DNA from: Lentzea albidocapillata subsp. violacea
GTDB lineage: Bacteria; Actinomycetota; Actinomycetes; Mycobacteriales; Pseudonocardiaceae
Direction of reading: 5' to 3'
Assembly: GCF_900100275.1 (NCBI RefSeq)
Contig: NZ_FNET01000002.1
Span: 558,001 to 622,000, forward strand
Length of the DNA stretch: 64,000 nt
Position numbers and translations under genes: made by a program. A model generated the notes under the pieces. That model did no database searches, was not told where the DNA came from, and was given only the letters and a program-made list of their open reading frames with translations. This document shows positions 42,137 through 50,695 of the stretch, piece by piece. Each line of letters begins with the position of its first letter. Positions within the stretch are counted from its first letter, which is position 1.

Positions 42137-42975
42137 CGGCCTGCGACTGCTGCGGCACCGAGCTCGACGATTCGGGCGCCATCGACCTGGACCTGGGCCT
42201 GCCGCCCGGCGTGCGCGCCCCCACGCTTTTGGCCGGCGGCAACGTGCTCCTGACCGGCGACGCCGCGTACGTCCGGTGCGTGCTGCTCGTCGAGCTGACC
42301 GGCGACCTGGAGCTGTGGTTCGGCGCCTGGATGCGGGTCGATCCGCAGGACGCCCGGCACGCGGCCGGCTCGTGGGACGGCCCCGGCTACGCCTCGCTGA
42401 AGTTCACCGGCACGTTCGCGCACGACATCAAGCCGTGGGACGGCCTGCGCGGCGTGGAGGTCGCCGCCGAGGTCCGCGAGCCCGAGGGCCTCCCCGAATA
42501 CGTCCGGCACCCGTTGCTCGGCAAGGTCTGGGACCGCGACGAGGTGCTCAGCGGGTACCTGGTCGAGCTGCCGGTGTCGATCCAGCAGAAGCTGCCCGGT
42601 AGGTGGAGCGTCGAACGGACCGCCGGCCTCACCCCGCACGTGCTGGAGGAGGGCCTGCGGTTCGCCGGGCCCGGCCGCGCGGTGTTCGTCGACGTCCGCC
42701 GGGCCCAGGGCACGACGGCCGACCGGTTCCTGGAGCTTGCCCTGGAGGGCGCCCCGGACGTGCCGGAGGACCAGCGGTTCCAGGAGCGCGACGGCGTCGA
42801 GTTGCGGCACGCCCTGTGGCTCACCTCCGCCCCGGGCCAGCACGAGTTCCACGGCCACGTCGCGCGGTTCGGGGAGATGGTCGTCGTGACGTGCGTGCAC
42901 GACGACCCGGCCGACCACGCGTGGGCACGCCACGTGCTGAACAGCGTCCGCTACCGCACCGGACCACGATCGTAA
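42133..42975 (+). CDS. DUF2199 domain protein B (tandem paralogue)
   Basis: A 280-residue paralogue of the preceding gene. It shares CDCCGTEL at the start, YVRCVLLVEL, ELWFGAWMRVD, GTFAHDIKPWD, HPLLGKVWDRDEVL, ELRHALWLT and HVLNSVRY at the end, but is clearly diverged, pointing to an old tandem duplication. The GTG start overlaps the upstream stop. Function unknown; the cysteine pairs may bind zinc. Confidence 0.82.
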   Translation: MTACDCCGTELDDSGAIDLDLGLPPGVRAPTLLAGGNVLLTGDAAYVRCVLLVELTGDLELWFGAWMRVDPQDARHAAGSWDGPGYASLKFTGTFAHDIKPWDGLRGVEVAAEVREPEGLPEYVRHPLLGKVWDRDEVLSGYLVELPVSIQQKLPGRWSVERTAGLTPHVLEEGLRFAGPGRAVFVDVRRAQGTTADRFLELALEGAPDVPEDQRFQERDGVELRHALWLTSAPGQHEFHGHVARFGEMVVVTCVHDDPADHAWARHVLNSVRYRTGPRS

Positions 42976-43044
42976 CGTCAGGGAAATCCCAAGTTTGCGC
43001 GAGTGAGCTGGACCACTTGCCGAGCTGGACCCACGATTCCGGCC

Positions 43045-44316
43045 ATGAACGTCCTGCTGGCATTCGCACTCACCGCGAGTCTCACGTCGCCGGTGCACCT
43101 GCCTCCCACAGCACCGTGCCCGGAGAACGTCCCCGCCGGCACCACCTGTTACGAAGGCCGGGACCCGAACGGCGCGTACTACACGATCGCCGTGCCGAAG
43201 AAGTGGAACAAGACGCTCGTCGTGCACTCGCACGGCGGCCCTGAACTCGGCGCCCCCACTCCGGAGCGCACGCGTGACGACCTGAACCGCTGGTCCGTCA
43301 TGGTCAAGGAGGGCTACGCGTGGGCCGGCACCTCGTACCGGCGCGGCGGTTACGGCACGCGGATGGCAGCCGAGGACACCGACAACCTGCGCAGGATGGT
43401 CGTCAGGATGCTCAAGCCGCACAAGGTGTATCTGCACGGGCAGTCGTGGGGCGGCAACATCGCGGCGAAGACCATCGAGCTGTACCAGGGTTATGACGCG
43501 GCGCTGCTCACGAGCGGCGTCCTGGCCGGCGGTTCGCGCGGCTACGACTACCGCGTCGACCTGCGCGTGGTCTACCAGTACTACTGCGGCAACCACCCGC
43601 GGCCGTCCGAGGCGCAGTACCCGCTGTGGCAGGGCCTGCGTCCCGGCTCCACGATGACCACCGCCGGCCTGCGCGGCCGGATCGAGGAATGCCTTGGCGT
43701 GGCAGGCAGTCGCACGCCCGAGCAGCAGCAGAAGCTCACGGACATCCTCACGGTCACGAAGATTCCCGAGCAGACGCTGAACTCGCACCTGAACTTCGCG
43801 ACGTTCACGTTCCGCGACATCGTGCACAACCGCCTGGGCGACCGGAACCCGTGGAGTAACACGGGTGTGGTGTACCAGGGTTCGCACGACGACAAGGCGC
43901 TGAACGCCGGCGTCGAACGCTTCGCCGCCGACCCGGCGGCCCGCGCCGAACTGGTCCACGACAGCGACCTCACCGGCAAAATCGACATCCCGGTCCTGTC
44001 GGTGCACGCGATCGGCGACCCCACCGCGTTCGTCGAGCACGAGTCGGCTTATCGCGACGTCGTGAGGAAGGCCGGCCGCTGGTACAACCTCGTGCAGACC
44101 TTCACGACCGAGGCGACGCACAGCGCGTTCAGCGACTCCGAGTACGCCGTGGCCATGCGGTCCCTGGCGGCCTGGGAGAAGTTCGGCGTGCGTGCCAACC
44201 CGTTCCTGATCTCGTACGCCTGCCCCAGCCACGATCAGAAGTACGGCACGGGCTGCTTCTACAACCCCTGGTACCAGCCGAACTCCTACGAGTCCCGGGT
44301 CGCGCCTCGCCAGTGA
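43045..44316 (+). CDS. Secreted alpha/beta hydrolase
   Basis: A 423-residue hydrolase with a short signal peptide (about 1-20). The nucleophile elbow HGQSWGGN places Ser134; VVHSHGGPELG is the oxyanion region, and the late TEATHSAF contains the likely catalytic histidine, with an aspartate in SVHAIGDPTAF. The C-terminus has three cysteines and an aromatic-rich end (CFYNPWYQPN). Probably an extracellular esterase or peptidase; substrate unknown. Confidence 0.83.
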   Translation: MNVLLAFALTASLTSPVHLPPTAPCPENVPAGTTCYEGRDPNGAYYTIAVPKKWNKTLVVHSHGGPELGAPTPERTRDDLNRWSVMVKEGYAWAGTSYRRGGYGTRMAAEDTDNLRRMVVRMLKPHKVYLHGQSWGGNIAAKTIELYQGYDAALLTSGVLAGGSRGYDYRVDLRVVYQYYCGNHPRPSEAQYPLWQGLRPGSTMTTAGLRGRIEECLGVAGSRTPEQQQKLTDILTVTKIPEQTLNSHLNFATFTFRDIVHNRLGDRNPWSNTGVVYQGSHDDKALNAGVERFAADPAARAELVHDSDLTGKIDIPVLSVHAIGDPTAFVEHESAYRDVVRKAGRWYNLVQTFTTEATHSAFSDSEYAVAMRSLAAWEKFGVRANPFLISYACPSHDQKYGTGCFYNPWYQPNSYESRVAPRQ

Positions 44317-44332
44317 TCCAGCGAACAACGGC

Positions 44333-44363
44333 TTGACCTCCAGCTTGGTCGAGGTACGACGAT
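44333..44363 (+). promoter_or_regulatory. MerR/SoxR-type promoter, 19 bp spacer
   Basis: -35 TTGACC (44333-44338), 19 bp spacer, -10 GACGAT (44358-44363). The spacer holds ACCTC-N10-GAGGT, matching the size of the SoxR box (CCTC-N10-GAGG). The elongated spacer is the hallmark of promoters activated by DNA distortion by MerR-family proteins. The ATG is eight bases after the -10, so the transcript is probably leaderless. Confidence 0.6.
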
Positions 44364-44370
44364 CTTGACC

Positions 44371-44757
44371 ATGACCGACACCGCAGAGATCAAGAAGCTC
44401 GTCGCCACCGTCCAGCACTCGCAGCAGAACGAGCTGCCCGAGGAGTTCATCGGCCTCTTCCGCTCCGACGCGATCTGGACGACCGCGCACGGCAAGCGGC
44501 TCACCGGCCGCGACGAGATCGCCTCCTTCACCCGCCAGGTCCTGCCCGGCGCGGCGAAGGAGGCGACCGCCACGTACGAGGTGGCGCACGTGCTCTTCAT
44601 CCGGCCCGACGTGGCGGCCGTCAAGATCCGCCAGCGTCCCGTCCGGCCCGACGGCACTCCGATCCCCGACCAGAACGAGGGTTCACCGCTCTACATCCTG
44701 TCCAAAGAGGACGGTGTCTGGCGGATCGCCGCGGGGCAGAACACCATCGTGCTCTAA
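44371..44757 (+). CDS. SgcJ/EcaC-type NTF2-like protein
   Basis: A 128-residue NTF2-fold protein of the SgcJ/EcaC group: EIKKLVATVQHSQQNELPEEFIGLF, WTTAHGKRLTGRDEIASF and GVWRIAAGQNTIV. Roles range from polyketide tailoring to small-molecule isomerisation; none can be assigned here. ATG at 44371 rather than the TTG at 44365, because the promoter places the 5' end at the ATG. Its TAA stop interlocks with the TAG of the convergent chitinase gene. Confidence 0.85.
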   Translation: MTDTAEIKKLVATVQHSQQNELPEEFIGLFRSDAIWTTAHGKRLTGRDEIASFTRQVLPGAAKEATATYEVAHVLFIRPDVAAVKIRQRPVRPDGTPIPDQNEGSPLYILSKEDGVWRIAAGQNTIVL

Positions 44758-45797
44758 CGGCCCTGCAAGGACTTCACCTTGTCGCCGAAGGTCCAGTTCT
44801 TCGAGCCGTCCCAGTTGATGGACCAGGTCATGAGCCCCTTGAGCTGGCCGCCGAAGCTGTTCCAGGCCTGCCCGACCAGCGTGGGGTTCATGTAGCCGCC
44901 ACCGGCACCCGGTTGCGCGGGCAGACCGGGAACCTGCTTGTCGTAGGGCACCTTGATCGTGGTGCCCTGCACGACCAGTCCCTTGTTCAGGCACTGCGTC
45001 TGCGCCACGAACCCCTGCACGGTCCCGGCCGAGTAGCTGTCGCCGGAGCACCCGAACATGGAACCGTTGTAGTACTGCATGTTCAGCCACCACAGACGGC
45101 CGTTGTCCGCGTACTTCTTGACGATCGGCAGATAGGCGCCCCAGATCGAGCCGTAGACGACACTGCCGCCCGTCACGTACGCGGTCTCCGGCGCCATGGT
45201 GAGCCCGAACCCGGCCGGCATGGCCGCCAGCACGCCGTCGATGATGCGCACGAGGTTCGCCTGCGACGCCGACAACTGGTTGATGTTGCCGCTGCCGACC
45301 AGACCGGTCTCGATGTCGATGTCGATCCCGTCGAAGTTGTACTTCTTCAGGATCGGCACGACAGTGGCGACGAACCGGTCGGCCACCGTGGCCGAACTCA
45401 GGTCGATGCCCGCCGTCGCGCCACCGATCGACAACAGGATCGTGGCCCCGGCCGCCTTCGCCGCACACATCTCGGCGGGCGTCGCGACCTTCACCCCGAC
45501 ATCCATGCCGTCCTCCCACAGCACGGTGCCGTCGGAGCGGATCACGGGGAACGCCGCGTTGATCACGTTGTACCCGTGTTGCTTGATACGGCTGTCGGTG
45601 ATCGGGGTCCAGCCGAACGGCGGATGGACCCCGTTGGACGCGCCGTCCCAGTTCTCCCAGTACCCGTGCAGGACCTTGCCCGCGGGACGGGGTTTGAGCG
45701 CGCACGTGTCGGCCGCCTGGGCGGCGGACGGGACGAGCATCGTGCTCATGAGCAGAAGCAGGGCTGTCAGTGCCCTCGGCAACAAGCGGGCGGACAT
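44754..45797 (-). CDS. Secreted GH18 chitinase (single domain)
   Basis: A 347-residue glycoside hydrolase family 18 enzyme with a signal peptide (about 1-29, ending SAAQAA). The catalytic DxxDxDxE motif is DGIDIDIE with acid Glu163; LLSIGGA is the second strand motif and MTWSINWD the last. No carbohydrate-binding module. Cleaves chitin outside the cell. AAAGGTG precedes the ATG. A DasR-type box lies 50 bp upstream of the start. Confidence 0.92.
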   Translation of the reverse strand: MSARLLPRALTALLLLMSTMLVPSAAQAADTCALKPRPAGKVLHGYWENWDGASNGVHPPFGWTPITDSRIKQHGYNVINAAFPVIRSDGTVLWEDGMDVGVKVATPAEMCAAKAAGATILLSIGGATAGIDLSSATVADRFVATVVPILKKYNFDGIDIDIETGLVGSGNINQLSASQANLVRIIDGVLAAMPAGFGLTMAPETAYVTGGSVVYGSIWGAYLPIVKKYADNGRLWWLNMQYYNGSMFGCSGDSYSAGTVQGFVAQTQCLNKGLVVQGTTIKVPYDKQVPGLPAQPGAGGGYMNPTLVGQAWNSFGGQLKGLMTWSINWDGSKNWTFGDKVKSLQGR

Positions 45798-45846
45798 TCG
45801 CTCACCTTTCGCTTACAGGCGGCGACCCACCGTCATTGAAGCACGA

Positions 45847-45862
45847 AATGGTCCAGACCTCT
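45847..45862. promoter_or_regulatory. DasR (dre) box upstream of chitinase 1
   Basis: AATGGTCCAGACCTCT agrees at 13 of 16 positions with the Streptomyces dre consensus ACTGGTCTAGACCACT bound by the GntR-family regulator DasR. It lies in the promoter region of the minus-strand chitinase. Confidence 0.6.
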
Positions 45863-45974
45863 ACGGGGTCGACGCGGTCACCCCGAAGGCTTGGCCGCCG
45901 GGCTATATTTCGCTCGTGCCAGGACGCTCACGAGGTGCTTCGGACCTTTCGCCCAGCGGCAGACGGGCCATGCC

Positions 45975-46484
45975 ATGACGAGCGTGGGAACACCTGAGGC
46001 CGAAGGCCCGGTGAGTCGCCCGCCGGTCTTCTTCGAGCAGCCGTTCTGGACCGCGCTCGGGCTTGCGGTCATGAGCGCCGGTCCCCTGGCCCTGGTGGCC
46101 GGCTTGGGCGGATACGTCCCCGGCGACGACAAGCTGGCCGTCGTCGTGACCGGCATTGTCCTGACCGCTGTCACCGTGGTCGTCACGATCATCGCCGTCG
46201 TCGGCACCGCGCGGGACCGGCGAGTGTGGCGCGACCTGGACACGGCAGGTGTGCGCGTCCTGGGGCAGGTCACGTCCGCCGAGCGCGTGTGGTGCGGCGA
46301 GGACCGCTGCACCAGGGTCCGGATGCTGGTCACTTTGCCGGGCCGGCCGCCGTTCACCACGAGCCACCTCGTCCACGGCGAGAAGATCGTCGAAGTCGGG
46401 GCGAGCTTCCCGGTGGACGTGCACCCGACGCGCAACGTCTTCCGCCTGGCCGACGACCTGTCCTTGGGTGAGACGTCCCGCTAG
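45975..46484 (+). CDS. Two-helix membrane protein, DUF3592-like
   Basis: A 169-residue protein with two hydrophobic segments (about residues 22-42 and 53-75) and a C-terminal beta-rich domain (RVLGQVTSAERVW, RVRMLVTLPGRPPFTTSHLV, KIVEVGASFPVDVHPT). The pattern of a short two-helix anchor followed by GxVTxxE is like DUF3592 proteins. Two cysteines (CGEDRC). ATG at 45975 is the likely start. Function unknown. Confidence 0.62.
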   Translation: MTSVGTPEAEGPVSRPPVFFEQPFWTALGLAVMSAGPLALVAGLGGYVPGDDKLAVVVTGIVLTAVTVVVTIIAVVGTARDRRVWRDLDTAGVRVLGQVTSAERVWCGEDRCTRVRMLVTLPGRPPFTTSHLVHGEKIVEVGASFPVDVHPTRNVFRLADDLSLGETSR

Positions 46485-46564
46485 CGCCTTGGTCGGTGGG
46501 AAACCACTCTGAAGCCGCACACCGTTAGGCGGGCCTTTACCCGCATTCGGTAAGCCTGCTGGTC

Positions 46565-48079
46565 ATGACCACGTTACGGAGACGCACCTTCATCGTGGGC
46601 GGCCTCGCGGGAGCGAGCGCCGGCGTACTGCTTCCCGCACTGGCCAACGCCATCGGCTACCCCTTCACCCTGGGAGTCGCGTCCGGCGAACCGGCGGCCG
46701 ACGGGTTCGTGATCTGGACCCGCCTCGCCCCGAACCCGCTGAACGCCGACGGACTCGGCGGGATGCCCAACACCAGCACCGCCGTCGAATGGCAGGTCGC
46801 CACCGACGAGCGCTTCACCGCCGTCGCCCGCACCGGCACGGTCACCACCACCCAGGCAAGCGCTCACTCCGTGCACGTCACCCTCACCGGCCTGCAGCCG
46901 GGACGCGAGTACTGGTACCGCTTCCGCACCGGCGGCCACATCTCCCCCGCCGGCCGCGCCCTCACCGCACCGGCGGTCGGCACGCAACCCGAACTGACCA
47001 TGCTCTTCGCCTCGTGCTCGCACTACGAAGAGGGCTACTTCACCGCCTACCGCCGGATGGCCGAGGAACACCCCGACCTGATCCTGCACCTCGGCGACTA
47101 CATCTACGAAGGCGCCGCCACCACGACGAAGGTCCGCAGGTTCGCGCCCGCCACCGAGATCAGCACGCTCGCGAACTACCGCGTCCGTCACGCCCAGTAC
47201 AAGACCGACCCGGACCTGCAGGCCGCGCACGCCATGGCGCCCTGGCTCGTCGTCTGGGACGACCACGAGGTCGAGAATAATTACGCCAATCTGATCCGCA
47301 ACGACACGAACCCGGCCGGAGACTTCAGGGCCCGCCGCGCAGCCGCGTACAAGGCCTACTACGAACACATGCCGCTGCGATCCGCCCAGGCGCCGACGGC
47401 GGAGAACATGTTGCTGCACCGCCGGGTCCGCTGGGGCAGCCTCGCCACGTTCCATCTGCTCGACACCCGCCAGTACCGCCACGACCAGGCGTGCGGCGAC
47501 GGCACGAAGGTCTGCCCGGCCGCCGACGATCCGGCACGCTCGCTCACCGGCACCTCGCAGGAGACGTGGCTGATCGACGGCCTGCGCCAGAAGCTCGGCA
47601 CCTGGGACTTCCTGGGCCAGCAGGTGTTCTTCGCGCAACGGCTCGCCGCCGCGGACGGGTCCAAGAGCATGGACGCGTGGGACGGCTACACCGCCAACCG
47701 CACGCGGATCCAGAACGCCTGGGACACCAACGGCAACAAGGGCACGGTCGTGCTCACCGGCGACGTGCACCGCAGCTGGGGCGCGAACCTCATGCAGAAC
47801 TACGGAACCCAGAACCGCATCATCGGCACCGAGCTCGTCACCACCTCCGTCACGTCCGGCGGTGACGGCAACGCGGCCGACAACAGCCTCAACCCGACGC
47901 TGAACCCGCACGTGAAGTACTTCAAGAACCTGCGCGGCTACGTCAAGACCCGCACCACGTCAGCCGAAATGCGCGTCGACTTCCGCGCCGTCGACAAGGT
48001 CACCGTGCGCGACTACCCGGTGAAGACGGTCGGCAGCTACGTCGTCGAGTCCACCAACCCCGGATTGCAGGCGCCGTGA
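46565..48079 (+). CDS. PhoD-type alkaline phosphatase D
   Basis: A 504-residue Tat-exported metallophosphatase. A twin-arginine signal (LRRRTFIVGG) is followed by an Ig-like N-terminal domain (GVASGEPAADGFVIWTRL), then the PhoD core: FASCSHYEEGYF, LILHLGDYIYE (metal), WLVVWDDHEVENNY, and VVLTGDVHRSWGANLM (metal/catalytic). It would hydrolyse phospho-diesters and -monoesters outside the cell. No PHO box could be recognised upstream. The next gene starts inside its stop (GTGA), so the two are co-expressed. Confidence 0.91.
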   Translation: MTTLRRRTFIVGGLAGASAGVLLPALANAIGYPFTLGVASGEPAADGFVIWTRLAPNPLNADGLGGMPNTSTAVEWQVATDERFTAVARTGTVTTTQASAHSVHVTLTGLQPGREYWYRFRTGGHISPAGRALTAPAVGTQPELTMLFASCSHYEEGYFTAYRRMAEEHPDLILHLGDYIYEGAATTTKVRRFAPATEISTLANYRVRHAQYKTDPDLQAAHAMAPWLVVWDDHEVENNYANLIRNDTNPAGDFRARRAAAYKAYYEHMPLRSAQAPTAENMLLHRRVRWGSLATFHLLDTRQYRHDQACGDGTKVCPAADDPARSLTGTSQETWLIDGLRQKLGTWDFLGQQVFFAQRLAAADGSKSMDAWDGYTANRTRIQNAWDTNGNKGTVVLTGDVHRSWGANLMQNYGTQNRIIGTELVTTSVTSGGDGNAADNSLNPTLNPHVKYFKNLRGYVKTRTTSAEMRVDFRAVDKVTVRDYPVKTVGSYVVESTNPGLQAP

Positions 48080-49197
48080 AGACACTGCTGCTCGCGAGCC
48101 TGCTGCTCGCCCCGGTTCCGATGACGTGGTCCACGGTCAACAGCGCCGCGACCGGCGACCAGGACAACGCATCCGTCTCGGCCTCCCGCAACGGCTACAC
48201 CGCCGTCGTCTGGGAGGACGACCGCGACAGCACCGCCCCTGAGAACCCGATCCACTCCGACGTCTGGATCCGCCTCTACAAAGAGGGAGCATCGGTCTAC
48301 GAGAAGAAGCTCTCCACCGGCGGCACCGGCACGTGGCGGCACTGGCAGCCGGACGTCTCGGTGCGCGAGGACGGCAGCGCCGTCGTCGTCTGGTCGGAGG
48401 ACCCGGACGGCAACGGCTACTACAACATCGCCGTGCGCTCCGTCAGCGCGACCGGAACCGTGTCGGGTTCCGGCAGGGCCAACGCGAACGCGGACGGCCA
48501 GCAGTACTTCCCCAGCGTCGCGGCGGATCCCGACAGCGGCGGCTTCGCCGTCACGTGGGAGGACAAGCAGGGCACCGCCGCGCCCACCGTGCGGGTGAGC
48601 ATGTTCGCGTCGATCAGCTCGAAGTCCTACGAGGCGCGGGTCAGCAACGCCGGCGGCACCCACGCCAAACCGCAGGTCGCGATGGGCGCCGCGGGCAACG
48701 CGGTCGTGGTGTGGGAGGCGGACGCGAACGTCGCCCGCAAGATCGTCACCCCGGCCGGTGGCGTGAAACAGGCGCAGACCACGACGGGGCAGGGCAAACG
48801 CCCCGCCGTGGCGGCGAACTTCAACGGCGACTTCGCCGTCGCCTGGGAACAGTCGGGCGTCCGCGTCCAGTCCTTCACGGCGGCGGGAGCGGCGCGAGCC
48901 GGAACAGCTCAGACCACCGGCGCCGACCCGCAGATCGGCATCGACGACCAGCTCGGCGTCGCGGTGACCACGGCGGAGGCGCAGGACGTCCACACCGGCG
49001 TCTACAACCCCGACGGGACCACCACGGGCCGTCCCGCACGGCAGCTCACGGTCTCGAAGGCCACGGGCAGGCAGGACGAACCCGCCGTGGGCGTCGACCC
49101 GTGGGGCCGCGTCACCGTCGTCTACACCGACGACAACGACGGCAACGGGTACGACCAGGTCTACCTGGGCACCGGCCTGAGCACCCAGCAGTGGTGA
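48076..49197 (+). CDS. Secreted beta-propeller-like repeat protein
   Basis: A 373-residue exported protein (signal about 1-19). It is built from six or seven repeats of about 50 residues with a conserved strand of the form AVVWEDDRD, AVVVWSEDPDGNGYY, FAVTWEDKQG, VVVWEADAN, FAVAWEQSG and TVVYTDDNDGNGY. This resembles sialidase/BNR-type propeller blades, with Asp-box-like DxDGNG loops. No catalytic residues recognised. Coupled to the PhoD gene, so it may act as its partner or a co-secreted adhesin; inference. Confidence 0.72.
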   Translation: MKTLLLASLLLAPVPMTWSTVNSAATGDQDNASVSASRNGYTAVVWEDDRDSTAPENPIHSDVWIRLYKEGASVYEKKLSTGGTGTWRHWQPDVSVREDGSAVVVWSEDPDGNGYYNIAVRSVSATGTVSGSGRANANADGQQYFPSVAADPDSGGFAVTWEDKQGTAAPTVRVSMFASISSKSYEARVSNAGGTHAKPQVAMGAAGNAVVVWEADANVARKIVTPAGGVKQAQTTTGQGKRPAVAANFNGDFAVAWEQSGVRVQSFTAAGAARAGTAQTTGADPQIGIDDQLGVAVTTAEAQDVHTGVYNPDGTTTGRPARQLTVSKATGRQDEPAVGVDPWGRVTVVYTDDNDGNGYDQVYLGTGLSTQQW

Positions 49198-49201
49198 TGA
49201 C

Positions 49202-50242
49202 TTAGCGTTGATCGAGCGGCCGGCGTCGCTGGTGGACCTCCAGCAGCGACGCCGGCTTCCAGAACCCGTGCACGTCGTAGGTGTCTGCACCGGGCGGCAC
49301 GATCTCGTCGATCCGGTCCAGCACGTCGTCGGAGAGCACCAGCGAGGCACCCTCCAGCAACGACTCCAGCTGCTCCATCGTGCGCGGCCCGATGATCGCC
49401 GAGGTCACCGCCGGATGCGTCGTCGTGAACGCGATCGCCAGCGCGGGCAGCGGCACCCCCATCTCGTCGGCGAGCTTCGCGAACTGCTCGACGGCCTCGA
49501 ACTTCGCCGCGTTGCCCGGCAGCGACTCGTCGAACCGCTCCGGGGTGAGCGTCGCCCGGAACGCCTCGGCCGACGCGCCCCGCCGGTGCCTGCCCGACAG
49601 GAACCCGCTGGCGAGCGGGCTCCACACCAGCACGCCCATGCCGAGGCGCTGGGCGGTCGGCAGCACCGACCGTTCGATCCCGCGCGCGAGCATCGAGTAC
49701 GGGGGCTGCTCGGTCCGGAACCGCATCAGGCCCCGGCTCAGCGCCACGTGGTGCGCCTCGACGATCTCCTCGGCCGGGAACGTCGAGCACCCGAACGCCC
49801 GGATCTTCCCCTCCCGCACCAGGTCCGTCAGCACGGACAGCGTCTCCTCGACGTCGGTGCGGTAGTCCGGCCGGTGCACCTGGTAGACGTCGATCCAGTC
49901 GGTGTCCAGCCGCCGCAGGCTGTCCTCGACGGCGCGCACGACGTGGCGCCGCGAGTTGCCACTGCGGTTGCGCCCCTCCCCCAGCGGGAAGTGCACCTTC
50001 GTGGCCAGCACGACGTCGTCGCGGCGGTCCTTCAGTGCCTTCCCGACGATCTCCTCGGACTCCCCGGCCGAGTACATGTCGGCGGTGTCGACGAAGTTGA
50101 TGCCCGCGTCGAGGGCGCGGTGGATGATCCGCACGCCCTCTTCGTGGTCGTTGTTGGCGACGGAGCCGAACATCATGGCACCGAGGCAGTGGTGGCTGAC
50201 CTCGATGCCGGTTCCCCCGAGAACGCGATAGCGCATGTTCAT
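49202..50242 (-). CDS. Aldo/keto reductase
   Basis: A 346-residue NADPH-dependent oxidoreductase with the full catalytic tetrad: Asp52, Tyr57 (FVDTADMYSAGESE), Lys82 (LATKVHFP) and His123 (DVYQVHRPD). Closest in layout to the AKR12/13-like YghZ/YajO groups. Divergent from a MerR gene; a MerR-type promoter with a 19 bp spacer gives a transcript beginning at its ATG. Substrate probably a toxic or endogenous carbonyl. Confidence 0.92.
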   Translation of the reverse strand: MNMRYRVLGGTGIEVSHHCLGAMMFGSVANNDHEEGVRIIHRALDAGINFVDTADMYSAGESEEIVGKALKDRRDDVVLATKVHFPLGEGRNRSGNSRRHVVRAVEDSLRRLDTDWIDVYQVHRPDYRTDVEETLSVLTDLVREGKIRAFGCSTFPAEEIVEAHHVALSRGLMRFRTEQPPYSMLARGIERSVLPTAQRLGMGVLVWSPLASGFLSGRHRRGASAEAFRATLTPERFDESLPGNAAKFEAVEQFAKLADEMGVPLPALAIAFTTTHPAVTSAIIGPRTMEQLESLLEGASLVLSDDVLDRIDEIVPPGADTYDVHGFWKPASLLEVHQRRRPLDQR

Positions 50243-50248
50243 GGCGAG

Positions 50249-50279
50249 AACCTACGAAGTAGAGCCGACTCTAGGTCAA
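50249..50279 (-). promoter_or_regulatory. MerR-type promoter of aldo/keto reductase gene
   Basis: Read on the minus strand: -35 TTGACC (50279-50274), 19 bp spacer, -10 TAGGTT (50254-50249). The spacer contains the dyad TAGAG-TCGG-CTCTA. The ATG at 50242 follows seven bases after the -10, so the transcript is leaderless. The over-long spacer plus central dyad is the MerR activation arrangement, and a MerR gene is divergent. Confidence 0.72.
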
Positions 50280-50283
50280 GCCT

Positions 50284-50685
50284 ATGCTCGGTGACATGGG
50301 GCTGAGCATCGGGCAGGTGGCCGAACGCACCGGACTGAGCGTGCACGCGCTGCGGTACTACGAGAAGGAGGGCATCCTCGCGCACCAGGTCCACAGAGGA
50401 CCGGGAGGCCGCCGGGTGTACACGCAGCAGGACGTCGACTGGCTGCGGATGTGCATCATGCTGCGCATGTCCGGGATGCCGGTGCCGGAGATCCGCCGCT
50501 ACACCGACCTGGTCCGCCAGGGCGACGGCAACGAGTCGCAGCGCCTGGACATCCTGAAGGAACACCAGGAACGCGTCCAGCAGCAGATGGTGCAGCTGCA
50601 GGAGTGCATGGACCTGATCACGTACAAGGTGGGCATCTACCAGGACTACGTCAATTCGATCGCCGCCAGGGCGGTCGGCCAATAG
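50284..50685 (+). CDS. MerR family transcriptional regulator
   Basis: A 133-residue regulator: GLSIGQVAERTGLSVHALRYYEKEGIL (helix-turn-helix), GGRRVYTQQDVDWLRM and a coiled-coil C-terminus (EHQERVQQQMVQLQECMDLITYKV). One cysteine near the end; not a [2Fe-2S] SoxR (the CxxC cluster is absent). ATG at 50284 or 50296. Divergent from the aldo/keto reductase, whose promoter it almost certainly controls. Confidence 0.92.
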   Translation: MLGDMGLSIGQVAERTGLSVHALRYYEKEGILAHQVHRGPGGRRVYTQQDVDWLRMCIMLRMSGMPVPEIRRYTDLVRQGDGNESQRLDILKEHQERVQQQMVQLQECMDLITYKVGIYQDYVNSIAARAVGQ

Positions 50686-50695
50686 GCTCGGACCC

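Noticed and set aside
46485-46564. PHO box before the PhoD gene
   Set aside because: I looked for GTTCACC units with an 11 bp period on both strands and found none; only a weak GCGGG-N6-CCCGC dyad.
48037-49350. 437-codon minus-strand frame over the propeller-like gene
   Set aside because: No start context, Val/Gly/Arg-rich, antisense to a gene with a signal peptide and regular repeats.
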